From Candidatus Propionivibrio dominans (GTDB taxonomy: Bacteria > Pseudomonadota > Gammaproteobacteria > Burkholderiales > Rhodocyclaceae), in NCBI GenBank assembly GCA_016709335.1, contig JADJNC010000003.1, positions 251,457 through 315,456 of the forward strand: a stretch of 64,000 bases of DNA. Reading direction: 5' to 3'. Under the pieces are notes generated by a model. That model was not told the DNA's origin and did no database searches. It saw nothing but the letters and a program-made list of their open reading frames with translations. Position 1 is the stretch's first letter. Every line of letters begins with the position of its first letter. The position numbers and the translations under genes are program-made. Of this stretch, positions 19,993-30,500 are shown piece after piece.

Positions 19993-20919
19993 ATGAGGTT
20001 CACCTTGCGTCAGATGGCGGTATTTGTTGCGGTGGCCAGGCAGGAGAGTGTTTCGCGCGCCGCTGAAGCGCTCTCGCTATCGCAGTCGGCGACCAGCACG
20101 GCGCTGGGCGAGCTCGAACGGCTCTACGCCACGCAGCTTTTTGACCGCGTCGGCAAGAGCTTGCGGCTCAACGAACTCGGGCAGTCGCTGTTGCCGCAAG
20201 CGGTGGAGCTGATCGAGCGGGCCACGGCGATCGAGACCGTGCTCGAAGGACGTGCCGGTTTCGGCAATCTGCGTATCGGCGCGACGCTGACCATCGGCAA
20301 CTACCTGGCGACGCTGATCGTCGCCGATTTTCTCAAACGGCATCCCGAGAGTTCGGCCCGCTTGCAGGTGCACAACACGGCGACGATCATCGATCAGGTG
20401 GCGCGCTACGAACTCGATCTGGGGCTGATCGAAGGCAATTGCCGGCATCCCGACCTGGTGGTCGAACCCTGGGTTGAAGATGAACTGGTGGTGTTCTCTG
20501 CGCCGACCCATCGCCTGGCCTTAAAAGGCTCGGCGACGCTGGCCGAACTGGCCGGCGAACTGTGGATCGTTCGCGAGCCGGGTTCAGGAACACGCGAAAC
20601 ACTGGATCAGGCGCTACGCCACCATCATTTCGAGCTCAAGGTACGACTCGAGCTCGAACACACCGAAGCGATCAAGCGGGCGGTGGAATTAGGCCTGGGC
20701 CTTGGCTGCATCTCAAGACTGGCGTTACGCGAGGCTTTCCGGCGGGGCAGTCTGGTGGCCATTGAAACCCCCGAGCTTGATCTGTTGCGGCATTTCCAGT
20801 TTCTCTGGCACAAGCGGAAATTCCAGACCGCCGGCATGCGTGAATTTATCGGGCTGTGCCGCGCGATGACCGCCGGCATCAAACGCAGCGACGAGATCGA
20901 ATGGCCGTACATACCATGA
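19993..20919 (+). CDS. LysR-family regulator, FinR/CysB-like, next to fpr
   Basis: 308 residues. The N-terminal winged helix (MRFTLRQMAVFVAVARQESV, SRAAEALSLSQSATSTALGE) spans about 1-62, followed by the linker helix and a substrate-binding domain (about 90-300; LRIGATLTIGNYLATL, then GLIEGN, WIVREPGSGTR). Divergent position to fpr matches the FinR-fpr pair of pseudomonads, where the regulator responds to superoxide and sulphite; orthology is inferred from position only. Autorepression through the shared spacer is likely. Confidence 0.8.
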   Translation: MRFTLRQMAVFVAVARQESVSRAAEALSLSQSATSTALGELERLYATQLFDRVGKSLRLNELGQSLLPQAVELIERATAIETVLEGRAGFGNLRIGATLTIGNYLATLIVADFLKRHPESSARLQVHNTATIIDQVARYELDLGLIEGNCRHPDLVVEPWVEDELVVFSAPTHRLALKGSATLAELAGELWIVREPGSGTRETLDQALRHHHFELKVRLELEHTEAIKRAVELGLGLGCISRLALREAFRRGSLVAIETPELDLLRHFQFLWHKRKFQTAGMREFIGLCRAMTAGIKRSDEIEWPYIP

Positions 20920-20965
20920 AAGGAAACTCATGGTGATGGACTGCCACTGCCAGCGCCTGGATTGA

Positions 20966-21466
20966 TTAGCGCGCATTACGACTGACCACAAACTGCCTGA
21001 TGCCAAGGATGAGCAGGGCCATCGCCCCTGAGCCAAGGCAGAACCAATGCAGTGCAGGCAGGGAGGAAAGCCGGAACAGCGGGTTGGCATCGCTGAACGG
21101 TGAAAACGGCGTGATGTCGGAGTGCATGACGCTGTCCAGTACGATATGCGAGAAGGTTCCTGCCGCCGCACCGAATGCAACGGCCAGGAGACCCAGGCTT
21201 TGCCACTGGAACGGATTCGGGAGCCAGAACTGGCGCGCAAACCACCGGCATCCAAGGAAGAGCGCAAAGGTGGCCAGCGCCACCAATGAGGCGCCCACAT
21301 AGGTATGGAAGAACCGATGCAAACGCTCCTGATGAGTGAGCAAGTAGTACAGCGGCTCAATATCGATCAGAACGTTTGCCGCACAGAAGGCGAGAAAACT
21401 GACCTGCTTCGGCGCAAGGGTGTGGATTACTGCGCCAGGGCCGAAGTGAAACGGAGTGATTGGCAT
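20966..21466 (-). CDS. DUF4184-like integral membrane protein
   Basis: 166 residues opening MPITPFHFGPG, a signature shared with DUF4184 and YdjM-like membrane-bound putative metal-dependent hydrolases. Hydrophobic segments lie at about 20-40, 58-78, 90-110 and 140-160. Polar residues that could bind metal sit in or near the helices (DIEPL, FSHIVLDSVMHSDITPF). Function is unknown. It converges with the LysR gene and is separated by ~80 bp from the CopG-type antitoxin gene. Confidence 0.65.
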   Translation of the reverse strand: MPITPFHFGPGAVIHTLAPKQVSFLAFCAANVLIDIEPLYYLLTHQERLHRFFHTYVGASLVALATFALFLGCRWFARQFWLPNPFQWQSLGLLAVAFGAAAGTFSHIVLDSVMHSDITPFSPFSDANPLFRLSSLPALHWFCLGSGAMALLILGIRQFVVSRNAR

Positions 21467-21562
21467 GTCTGATGCGCAATGAAGAAGTCACCGGCGCTGC
21501 GCGGCTTTATCGCGCGGCGTCCCCTGCACCGCAGAGTGGGAGGTCGGCGCCAAAGCGAACAT

Positions 21563-21886
21563 TCAACGGCCAGATGTAACGCGGCGCTTTGTCGCGGGGC
21601 GACTTGATTGTTTGGTGGCGCGCGGTTCGGCCAGACGGCCTGTAACGTACTTGTGAAGAACGCTGGCAATTAGCGTTTGGTACGGCACACCTTCCTCAAG
21701 TGCCTTGACTTGAATGTCGCTCAAATCGCCAGAAGACAAACGGATGTTGACCCGGCGATCCTTAATGGCCGTAGCGCGTGCTGCTGCCTTGAACTTCGCT
21801 AGCTCGGCCTTCGTAGCAACGGACTTCAGTTGGCCTTTGTCAAAGGCGGTGAGAACTTCATGTTCGTAGGCATCAATTTTTGGCAT
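21563..21886 (-). CDS. CopG-type antitoxin, orphan
   Basis: 107 residues from the ATG at 21884-21886 (MPKIDAYEHEVLTAFDKGQL). The ribbon-helix-helix core reads RRVNIRLSSGDLSDIQVKALEEGVPYQTLIASVLHKYVTG-like, given here in pieces: strand VNIRLSS, helix GDLSDIQVKALEEG, helix PYQTLIASVLHKY. The C-terminus is basic. This matches the CopG_antitoxin family normally paired with an upstream BrnT- or RelE-like toxin. The toxin is absent: an IS256-family element begins at the base next to the antitoxin start codon. Any expression must come from the IS end. Confidence 0.75.
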   Translation of the reverse strand: MPKIDAYEHEVLTAFDKGQLKSVATKAELAKFKAAARATAIKDRRVNIRLSSGDLSDIQVKALEEGVPYQTLIASVLHKYVTGRLAEPRATKQSSRPATKRRVTSGR

Positions 21887-23298
21887 GTTAGTGCAACATC
21901 CTTTCTGTAAATTCCCTGGTGATTGGTTTTGGTTGTTTGCGAATTTTCCGCCTGAAGTGATGAGGGCGCGTAGCGCTCGAAGAACTGAAGGCGGAAAATC
22001 CGCGCAAACCCACCGGCAGAGTCGGCGATCAGGTTCTTCGGGGTTATTTTGTTGATAACATCGAAGGAGTAGCCATGGCATTACGTGTTGAAACCAACCC
22101 CTTGGAGGCGGCTTATGCGGCGCTGTTGTCTCACGGACTTGATGGTGCCGGTGAAGCACTGCGTATTCTGGTCGACGAGGCCAGCAAAATTGAGCGTTCG
22201 TATCACCTTCAGGCGGCACCCCATGAGCGCTCTGAAGACCGAACCGGCTACGCCAATGGCTTCAAGCCCAAGACGATCCTGACACGCATGGGTGAAATTA
22301 CCTTTGCCGTTCCTCAGGTGCGTGACAGCAGCTTCTATCCGTCAGCACTGGACAAGGGCTCCCGCACTGAGCAAGCGGTCAATCTGGCTTTGGCCGAAAT
22401 GTACGTCCAAGGCGTATCCACGCGCAAGGTCATTGAGGTGCTGCAGCGCCTGGTGGGGCCGGAGGTCTCGATCTCCTCCACCCAGGTTAGCCGCGCCACG
22501 GCTCAACTGGATACGGGGTTACAGGCGTGGCGGGAGCGCCCGCTCGAGGAGACGCCCTATGTCTTCCTGGATGCTCGCTATGAGCGTATTCGCGAAGCGG
22601 GACAGATCGTCGATTGCGCGGTACTGGTCGCCGTCGGCGTAACCGCCACCGGCCATCGCCGGGTGCTGGGCGTATCGGTGGCGCTTTCCGAGGCAGAGGT
22701 GCACTGGAGACAGCTCCTCAGCGACCTTATCCGGCGCGGGTTGCGCGGCGTCAAACTGATCATCTCGGACGATCACGCTGGCCTCAAGGCCGCACGGCGA
22801 AGCCACGCTACCCAGCGTACCTTGGCAGCGCTGCCAATTCCATTTGCAGCAAAACGCTCATGCCTACGTGCCCCGTCTCGATCTGCGCAAGGAGGTCGCT
22901 CTGCGTATTCGCTCAATCTTCAATGCCCCCGACAAAGCGGAAGCTCAGCGCTTGCTCAATCAGGCGGTCGAGCGGTGGAAGAAGAAGCCCCAAAACTCGC
23001 TGATTGGGCCGAAGCCAATCTGCCCGAGGGCTTCGCTGTGTTCGACTACCCATCGGGTCACCGTACCCGCTTGCGTACCACCAACGGTCTGGAACGTATC
23101 AATCGCGAGATCAAGCGCAGAACCCGCGTCGCTTCAATCTTCCCCAATGCCGCTTCCTGCCTACGCCTTGTTTCTGCCCTGCTTGCCGAGTGCGACGAGG
23201 ACTGGATGACCGCTAAGATCTACCTCACTATGAAAGCCTGATCCCACATTCCCATTGAATCTCCCGCCTACTTTTACAGAAAAATAATTGCACTATCC
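21887..23298 (+). mobile_element. IS256-family insertion sequence
   Basis: About 1.41 kb holding one mutator-type transposase. The ends form imperfect inverted repeats: TAGTGCAA and TTTCTGTAAA are present at the left end (21889-21910) and again, reversed, at the right end (23274-23297), with 18 of the first 24 positions matching. Clear 8-bp target duplications are not seen, so one flank has probably been rearranged or deleted. The left end abuts the CopG antitoxin start. Confidence 0.78.
22075..23241 (+). CDS. IS256-family transposase with a masked out-of-frame middle
   Basis: 388 residues in one open frame. The N-terminal part (GYANGFKPKTILTRMGEI, VPQVRDSSFYPS) and C-terminal part (RTRLRTTNGLERINREIKR) are typical mutator-type sequence, with DDE candidates Asp in YVFLDARYER, Asp in LIISDDHAGL and Glu in NGLERIN. 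Between about 22796 and 22989 the frame is wrong: the +1 frame there encodes the expected PWQRCQFHLQQNAHAYVPRL and RLLNQAVERWKKK. One extra G near 22796 and one missing base near 22989 compensate each other. The product would carry ~64 scrambled residues and is probably inactive. Confidence 0.85.
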   Translation: MALRVETNPLEAAYAALLSHGLDGAGEALRILVDEASKIERSYHLQAAPHERSEDRTGYANGFKPKTILTRMGEITFAVPQVRDSSFYPSALDKGSRTEQAVNLALAEMYVQGVSTRKVIEVLQRLVGPEVSISSTQVSRATAQLDTGLQAWRERPLEETPYVFLDARYERIREAGQIVDCAVLVAVGVTATGHRRVLGVSVALSEAEVHWRQLLSDLIRRGLRGVKLIISDDHAGLKAARRSHATQRTLAALPIPFAAKRSCLRAPSRSAQGGRSAYSLNLQCPRQSGSSALAQSGGRAVEEEAPKLADWAEANLPEGFAVFDYPSGHRTRLRTTNGLERINREIKRRTRVASIFPNAASCLRLVSALLAECDEDWMTAKIYLTMKA

Positions 23299-23360
23299 AA
23301 CAATCACACGGATATGTCACACTACGGCACAAGACAAACACATCATATCAGGAGATATAT

Positions 23361-23812
23361 ATGGGTTTATTCGATGCGGTTCTTGGCGCAGTCACCGACA
23401 ACCCGCAGGGTGGCGGCGGCTTGCAGGACATCATTGGTATGGGTAAGCAACAACCCCAATTGCTGGAGTTGGCCACCCGTCTGCTGGGCAACGATGGCGG
23501 CGTGGGCGGTCTTGAAGGTCTGGTAGCCAAGTTCCAGCAAGCCGGTCTCGGTGACGTGATTGGTTCCTGGATTGGCTCGGGTCAAAACCAGGCCATCTCA
23601 GGCGAACAAACTCAGTAATTGCTGGGCAACGATTCCTTGTCGGGTCTTGCGAACTCGTTGGGAGTCAACTCGGCGATTTGGCAGGCCAGTTGTCCAGCAT
23701 CCTGCCCGGCCTGGTCGACAAGCTTACCCCTGCCGGCCAGGCCCCAGCAGGTGGTTTGGGTAACACGGGTGACCCTGATGGGTGCGCTGGGAGCCTTGCT
23801 CAAGAGATAAAC
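23361..23812 (+). pseudogene. yidB: YidB (DUF937) family gene, frameshifted
   Basis: Starts at ATG 23361 after a good AGGAG. The first 85 codons are intact (MGLFDAVLGAVTDNPQGGGG, then LLELATRLLGNDGGVGGLEG), then TAA at 23616-23618. Just beyond, in the same frame, comes LLGNDSLSGLANSLGVN, and then the +2 frame supplies AGQLSSILPGLVDKLTP before a return to LMGALGALLKR. The expected protein is ~135-150 residues, so at least four small indels interrupt it. YidB proteins are small, glycine-rich and of unknown function. Decay or poor sequence are both possible. Confidence 0.75.
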
Positions 23813-23853
23813 GGTAGCGCCGTCAATTTTTTCAACGAAACACAGGGAATGAC

Positions 23854-24239
23854 ATGGGAATTTTAGCAATATCCTGGCCAAACTTGGCTTTGGCAGTGAC
23901 AAGGCCAGACGCTACTGCACAGGCGGCACCAGCAACTGAAACTGCAGCCGCTCCAGCAGCGCCCGTAGTGAAGGCCATCAGCGTCGTGGATGTGGTGGCC
24001 CATATGGGAGGCGTGGTGGCAAAGGCACGCAGAAAAACTCAACTGGAAGGTCTCCATCGTTGATCTGATGAAACTGTTGGGCCCTGGACAGCAGTCTGGC
24101 AGCGCGCAAGGCGCTGGCCGTGGTTGGGTTGCCCGCCGAAAGATGGGCGATCTCTTGCGCAGATGAACATGTGGCTGCACAAAACGGTGCTGCAAAAACT
24201 CGCCGACAACGGCGGTAATATTCCAGCCGACCTCCTGTA
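23854..24239 (+). pseudogene. DUF3597 domain gene, frameshifted
   Basis: The family sequence can be read only by changing frame repeatedly. One frame gives DATAQAAPATETAAAPAAPV and AISVVDVVA; others give LNWKVSIVDLMKLLG and then MNMWLHKTVLQKLADNGGNI, ending PADLL and TAG at 24237-24239. This is the order of DUF3597 proteins (Ala/Pro linker, then a compact helical domain with KLNWKVSIVDLLKLL). Several single-base gains and losses, including a shortened T-run near 23862, break it. No intact product is expected from the sequence as given. Confidence 0.7.
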
Positions 24240-24539
24240 GATCTCCGGGGGCGCATGACAAATGTGTCCCCACCCATGCCGCCGGGTTGCGACGCAGTTG
24301 GGCGAAAAGAACGCGCTTTATGACGGCCAGAAGTTGCAGCGCTACTCGACGGCGTCTTTGATTCTTCACAACAAACTTCGAGAATGAACAACAAACCATG
24401 GCTGTACGCACCCTTTCGGCCAATTGCGGACCTATAAACAAGCCATCAGCTGCGTATTGAGGTCAAGAACAGGAACTATGTCACATACCAGGTGTGAGGT
24501 ATCACTTTAAGCTGACTACATTCAGCAAGGGCTCATGTC
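24240..24539. other. Spacer upstream of the giant adhesin
   Basis: 300 bp with no recognisable gene. It should hold the promoter for the secretion operon. AAGGG at 24526-24530 is placed as ribosome binding site for the ATG at 24540; an ATG six bases earlier is followed at once by a stop. I could not identify a sigma-70 promoter with confidence. Confidence 0.5.
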
Positions 24540-27500
24540 ATGATCAATAATTCCGTAGTGGACGGATCACCCGTCAACTCGACGCTTCGTTCCATTTTTC
24601 GGCCGCGCAGCAGCGCCTTCGCACTTGAACCCCGGGTCATGTTCGACGCCGCCGCCGCCGTCGCCGCCGACGAGCATCTGGCGGACAAACAAGCCACGAC
24701 CAAACCGGCTGACACGGTGGCTAAAGCCTCGGCCCCGGCAGTTGATTCTACACCGAGCACCTCGAATACCGCAGGTGCGCCCAACGCTCCGGTCGCCCCA
24801 TTACCCTGCTCGTAGTCGATTCCCGCGTAGCCGACTACCAGAGTCTTCTGGCCGACCTGCCGGGCAATGTCATGGTACGTGTGATCAATGTCGGTGAATC
24901 CGGTCTGGATGCCATTACCCAGGCGATCGACGGAGCCAGTGGCAGCAAAGCCATCGAGTCGATCCAGATCGTCAGCCATGGCAGCAGCGGCAGCCTCAGC
25001 CTGGGGTGCGACACCCTCGACAGCGCCACCCTGGGCAGCCACAGCATTCAGCTTCAGCGCTGGGCGCCCCACCTTTCCGCCAACGCCGACATTCTCCTCT
25101 ACGGCTGCGACATCGCCGCCGGTTCCGGTGGCAGCGCACTCCTCACCCAGCTCGCTGCCCTCACCGGTGCCGATATTGCGGCCTCCACCGATGCCACCGG
25201 CAGCGCCGCCAAAGGGGGTAACTGGGTGCTCGAACAACAAACCGGCCAGATCGACAGCCGGCTGGTACTTAGCGCGGCCACGCTGGCACGATACGACAGT
25301 CTTCTGGCGGCACCCGTCAATACGGTACCCGGCGCGCAAACTGTTGCCGAAGACAATACGATCATATTTAGTGCCGGGAAGATCATCAGCGTCGCCGATG
25401 CGGATGGAAGCGTGCAGAGTGTTTCATTGAGTGTGGCCCATGGCACTCTTACCCTGGCGAGCACCGCAGGCCTTACCCTGAGCGGGAACGGGAGCGCAAG
25501 TATTTCGATCACGGCCGGCTCCATTGCCAGCATCAACACGGCCCTTAACGGGCTGGTCTACCGTCCGGCGGCGAACTATGCCGGAGCCGATTCGCTGACC
25601 ATCGTCACCAACGATGGCTCGTCTACGGATACCGATAACGTTGCCATCACCGTCACGCCCAATGCCACCGCACCCGTGCTTACGCTGCCGACAAAGAGCC
25701 AGACCGTTGTCGAAGATACCCCAAGCGCTCTCGATTTCACCGGCACCAATGCCATCATCCTGACCGATGCCGATGTCAACGACTTGCAGACCTTGACGCT
25801 TTCAGTGACACACGGCACGCTGAATATCAGCGTAACGGGTGGAGCCGGCATCCTCGGCGGCAACGGCACTGGCAGTGTCATTCTCAGTGGAACGGCAGCG
25901 CAATTGTCGGCAACATTGGCCAGTGCGTCGGGCGTTCAATACAGCCCTGACCTCAACTACAACTCGACCGCCGGCCCTGAAGCCCTGTCTTTTAACCTCA
26001 ACGACGGGCAACACACACAGACGGGTTCAGTTGCGCTCAATGTCACCCCGGTCAATGACGCACCAACCATCGCAGGAGGCAGTCCGCTCAGCGTTGCAGA
26101 AGGCGGCACGACCGCTTTCTCTGCGGCGGTAACGGTGGGCAGCGGCTTTACCCAGTCGCAACTGAGCCTGGTCGACGTCGACACCAGCGCAGTTCAGGCG
26201 ACCATCAAGATAGCCGGCCTTCCGGCGCACGGCACATTGAAGTTAAATGGCAACCCGGTGGCCGTCGGCTCAACGTTATCGGTCGCCGACATCGACAAGC
26301 TGAGCTATACGCACGACGGTTCCCAGGTCATCGGTGCGACGAGCGATACCTTCCTGCTGACCGTCGACGACGGTGCCGGCGGCCTATTGACCAATCAGAC
26401 GGTGACCGTCAATCTGACGCCGGTCAATCAGCCGCCCAGCGTCAGTGGCACCATCACCGTGATCGAGGGCGAAACCGGCGTCCGCCTCGACTTGAATGGT
26501 GCCTTGCCCACGCTCGGCACGGCGCGCGGTGCGATCAGCGTGAGCGACCCCGAGGGCGCAGCGATCACCACCTACAACATCACCAGTCTGCCGACGCACG
26601 GCACGCTCTTTTACAACGGCGTCGCGATTTCTTCCGCCAGTGTCGGCACGCCTTTTATCGTGCTCGACAAGACCCTGCTCACCTACAGCCATGACGGCAG
26701 TGAAACCTCGGCGGACAGCTTCAATATGAGCGTGACCGACAACGGCGGCGGCACCGGGATACCGGCGACGGCTTCGGGAACGATCAATCTCGACATTTAT
26801 CCCAACGACGACGATCCGCTGCTGGCGACCAACGTCACCCAGACTCTGGGGGCATCGTTACTGACCATTACCCCGACCATGTTGCGGGTCACCGATGTGG
26901 ATACGCCCAACCAGGCAGCGCTGACCTACACGCTGAACAGCGTTCCTGCTCTGGCGCTTGGTTATTTCACCCTGAACGGAAAGACGCTTGTCGCTGGCAC
27001 CACTTTTTCGCAGGCCGATATTGCGGCCGGACTGCTGGTGTACGTGTCCCGCTCCAATACCCCAAGAACCGACAGCATCAGCTTTACGGTCAAGGATAGC
27101 AATCAACGCATCTATCCGACGCTGCGCGATGGCGGCATCTACAATACAGGCACTGACACGCTGACAGTCAATACTTTCAATATTATCGTTCCCGCCATCG
27201 CTCCGACCGATGGCAATTCACCGCCTCCCTTTGCGCTGGTCAACGCGGCGCCGGTCACTGGCGGCAGCAATAGCGCGACGCTACTGGAAAGCGCGACGGA
27301 AACACTCACCGCTGCCATGCTCGGCGCGACGGATGTTGACAACACCGCCGTCGAACTGGTCTATCGCCTGCACTCCTTGCCGACCAGCGGATCGGTTCGA
27401 CTCAATGGAGTGGCGCTCGTCGTCAACCAGGCCTTCACCCAGGACGATGTCAATAATGGCCGCGTCAGCTTTGCTCACGCCGGTGGCGAGGACTTCATCG

Positions 27501-30500
27501 ACGCATTTACCTATACGGTGTCAGATGGCAAGTCGGAATCGGCCCTGCAAACATTCAACATCGCGACTACGCCGCAAAACGACACGCCGAGCGTGACGAC
27601 TGCCGGGCAACTGGTCGCCGAAGGCGGCAGCTTTGCCGTGACCGCGACGAATATCGTCCTCGCTGATCCTGACAATTCGGCATCGGATAATGAAACCGGC
27701 TATGCGGTCAATAATCTGCTCAGCTTCCTGATTACCGGATCTGTAACTAACGGCACCTTGAAGCTCAATGGCGTTGACGTCATTGCCAACACCACCTTTG
27801 TCACTTCCGCACAGCTCGCCGCAGGCAATCTGGTCTATACCCATAACGGCAGCGAGACTTTTACCGACTCCTTCAAGCTGGTCCCGGTGGACGATAAAGG
27901 CATCACCGCTGGAACGGCTACGGCGACCAACCAGATCAGCACCGGTGCGGAAGTCACTGTCCCGATCACGATTTACCCGCTGAACGACGCGCCGTCCTAT
28001 TTCTCGAAACTCGACTTGACCGGGGTTCGGGCGATCCAGGAAGGCTCAACCGTAACCATCGGTGGCGCCAGCAGCTATGCCATCATCAACGGTGTGACGG
28101 GTTCGGGAGTGCCGACGCCAGTGGCGGGTGCGCATCTGGTATTCGGCGACAACGACAACTCATCGGTGCAACGCCAGTATCGCGTCACGGCGGCAACGAT
28201 CAACGGCCAGTTGATGCTCAATGGCGCCACGCTGGGGATCGGCTCGGTGTTCACCCAGGCCGATCTGGACAATAACCGGATCACTTACAAGCACAACGGA
28301 TCGGAAACCTCGAGCGATGCTTTCAGCTATGTGGTCAGTGACGGTGACTGGACGGTCAATGACAACCAGGTTTTTTCCCAGGGTACCGCACCGGTTGCCT
28401 CGAGCTTCCTGATCCAGATCACCCCGCGCAACGATGTGCCGACTCTGGCCGCCCCCGCCAGCCTCGACGCCTTTGCAGCAGGCGCTGGAACAACGGCGAT
28501 CCCCGGCGTGACGCTCGCCGACCTCGACCTGGCAGATGGCGTGACCGCCGGTGAAACGGATTTCGCTCGCGTCGAAGTTCAGGTGCTGGATAATGCCAAT
28601 GCGCTTGTTGGTACGGCTCTACTCAGCTACGCTGCCGCCGACCCGATCGGCGGCAGCGCTTTCCTTTTCGGAAAAAATACCAATTCCCTGATCGTGCAGG
28701 GTAGCAAGGCCCAGGTCGATGCCGTCCTCGCTTCTCTGACCATCGCCTTCAGTGCCGATGCCGACGCCAGTGACTACAAGATTCGCATCACCGCCGACGA
28801 CCGCCTGTACAGCAACGCCGGCGTGCTGACCGGCGGCGCCAACGGTGGTCCTGACCCCAACAATGCCGACGGTTCGGCCATTGACGCAAGCAACAACCGC
28901 GTGACCAGGGACATCGTCCTGCGCGCGTCCAACTTCAATGATGTGCCCACTATCAACAACGCCAGCGCCTACATCGTCAATGAAGACGCACAGCTCACCC
29001 TCGGTGGTTTCGCCGTGTCCGATGCGGACAGCTTCGGCGAAGATGTTACAGTGACTGTCCGGCTTTACAGCGATGCGCTCCGTACCACGCTGGCCAATGC
29101 CGGAACCCAGGGCGCGCTGATCCTCGGCGCGACCACCGGTCTGACCTTCTTCTCCGGCAACAACAGCAACACCATCACGCTGACCGGCTCGCTAAGTGAG
29201 GTTCAAGCCGCACTGAACGACCTCAAGTTTGGCGGCGCGGCGAATTACAACGGGACGGGGGTCGGCAACAGTAATCTCTATCTGCGGACAACGATTGCCG
29301 ATTTCAATCATGCCGACGGTCAGAAGACGGCGACAGTGGACAATACGATCACCATTGTCCCGGTCAATGACCAGCCGACACTGAGCGTCCCAGGCAACCA
29401 GACCCTGAGTAACGGCACCAGTATTACCATAGCCGGATTCGTCGTCGGCGATGCCTTAGACATCGGCCAGGGGGCTACCGATTATGTGGAAGTTACGGTC
29501 GCGGCAACGCTGCTTGGCGTCCCGCATGGCACGATCGACCTGACGGCAGCGGGCAGTGCCACGCTGACCGGTGATCTCACGTCAAGCGTCGTCATCAAGG
29601 GTTCGACGGCGGACGTGCAGGCCACACTCAACAGCATGATCTACACGCCCGTCGATGCCAATGCCAACAACACGATCGTCATCACGACGACGGTTGATGA
29701 CCGGATTGGCAGCGTGCCCGGCACTGGAAACGGTGCTGAAGGCTCAGGAGTCGATGGCAACAATACCAATGTCAAGACCTTCAATATCAACATTTCCAAC
29801 AGCAATGAAGCGCCGGTAGTGACGGCCCCCGCCACGCTGACCGTCAACGAGGACAGCACGGCCAATGCCGTGGCTGGCATTTCGATTGCCGACAGCGACG
29901 ATTTCGGCGCTGCCGAGAAGGTGACGCTCGACCTCGGTGCCTCGCCCAAAGGTACGATCACGCTGAGCACTCTCACCGGCCTGACCTTTACTACCGGTGA
30001 TGGAACAGCCGACACCAAGATGGTATTCACCGGCACCAAGGCTGACATCAACGCCGCCTTGGCCACGCTGAAATTCACGCCGACGGGCAATATCAACACG
30101 GTGGGTGGCGGCAATGAGCAATCCTTGAGCATCAGCGTCGACGACCAGGGCAATACCGGTGTTAACGGTGCGCTGACGGACAGCAAGACGGTTCTGATTA
30201 CCATCACGCCGGTCAATGACGCCCCGACGCGCACGGCTGCAAGCACGGCGCTCGCTGACGTGCCGGAGGATAGTGCAGCGCCCACAGGGAATACCGTCTC
30301 CAGCCTGTTTACCGGAGTTTTCTCCGACCTCACCGACACCCAGACGGGCGGCTCGATCGCCAATCCACTGGCCGGAGTTGCCATCGTAGGCAATGCCGCC
30401 ACGGCAGCGCAGGGCAAGTGGCAGTACGACAGCGGATCGGGCTGGACCGATCTGCCGACGGCGCCTTCGCTGGCAATACCCTTCCTGCTCAAGACGACGG

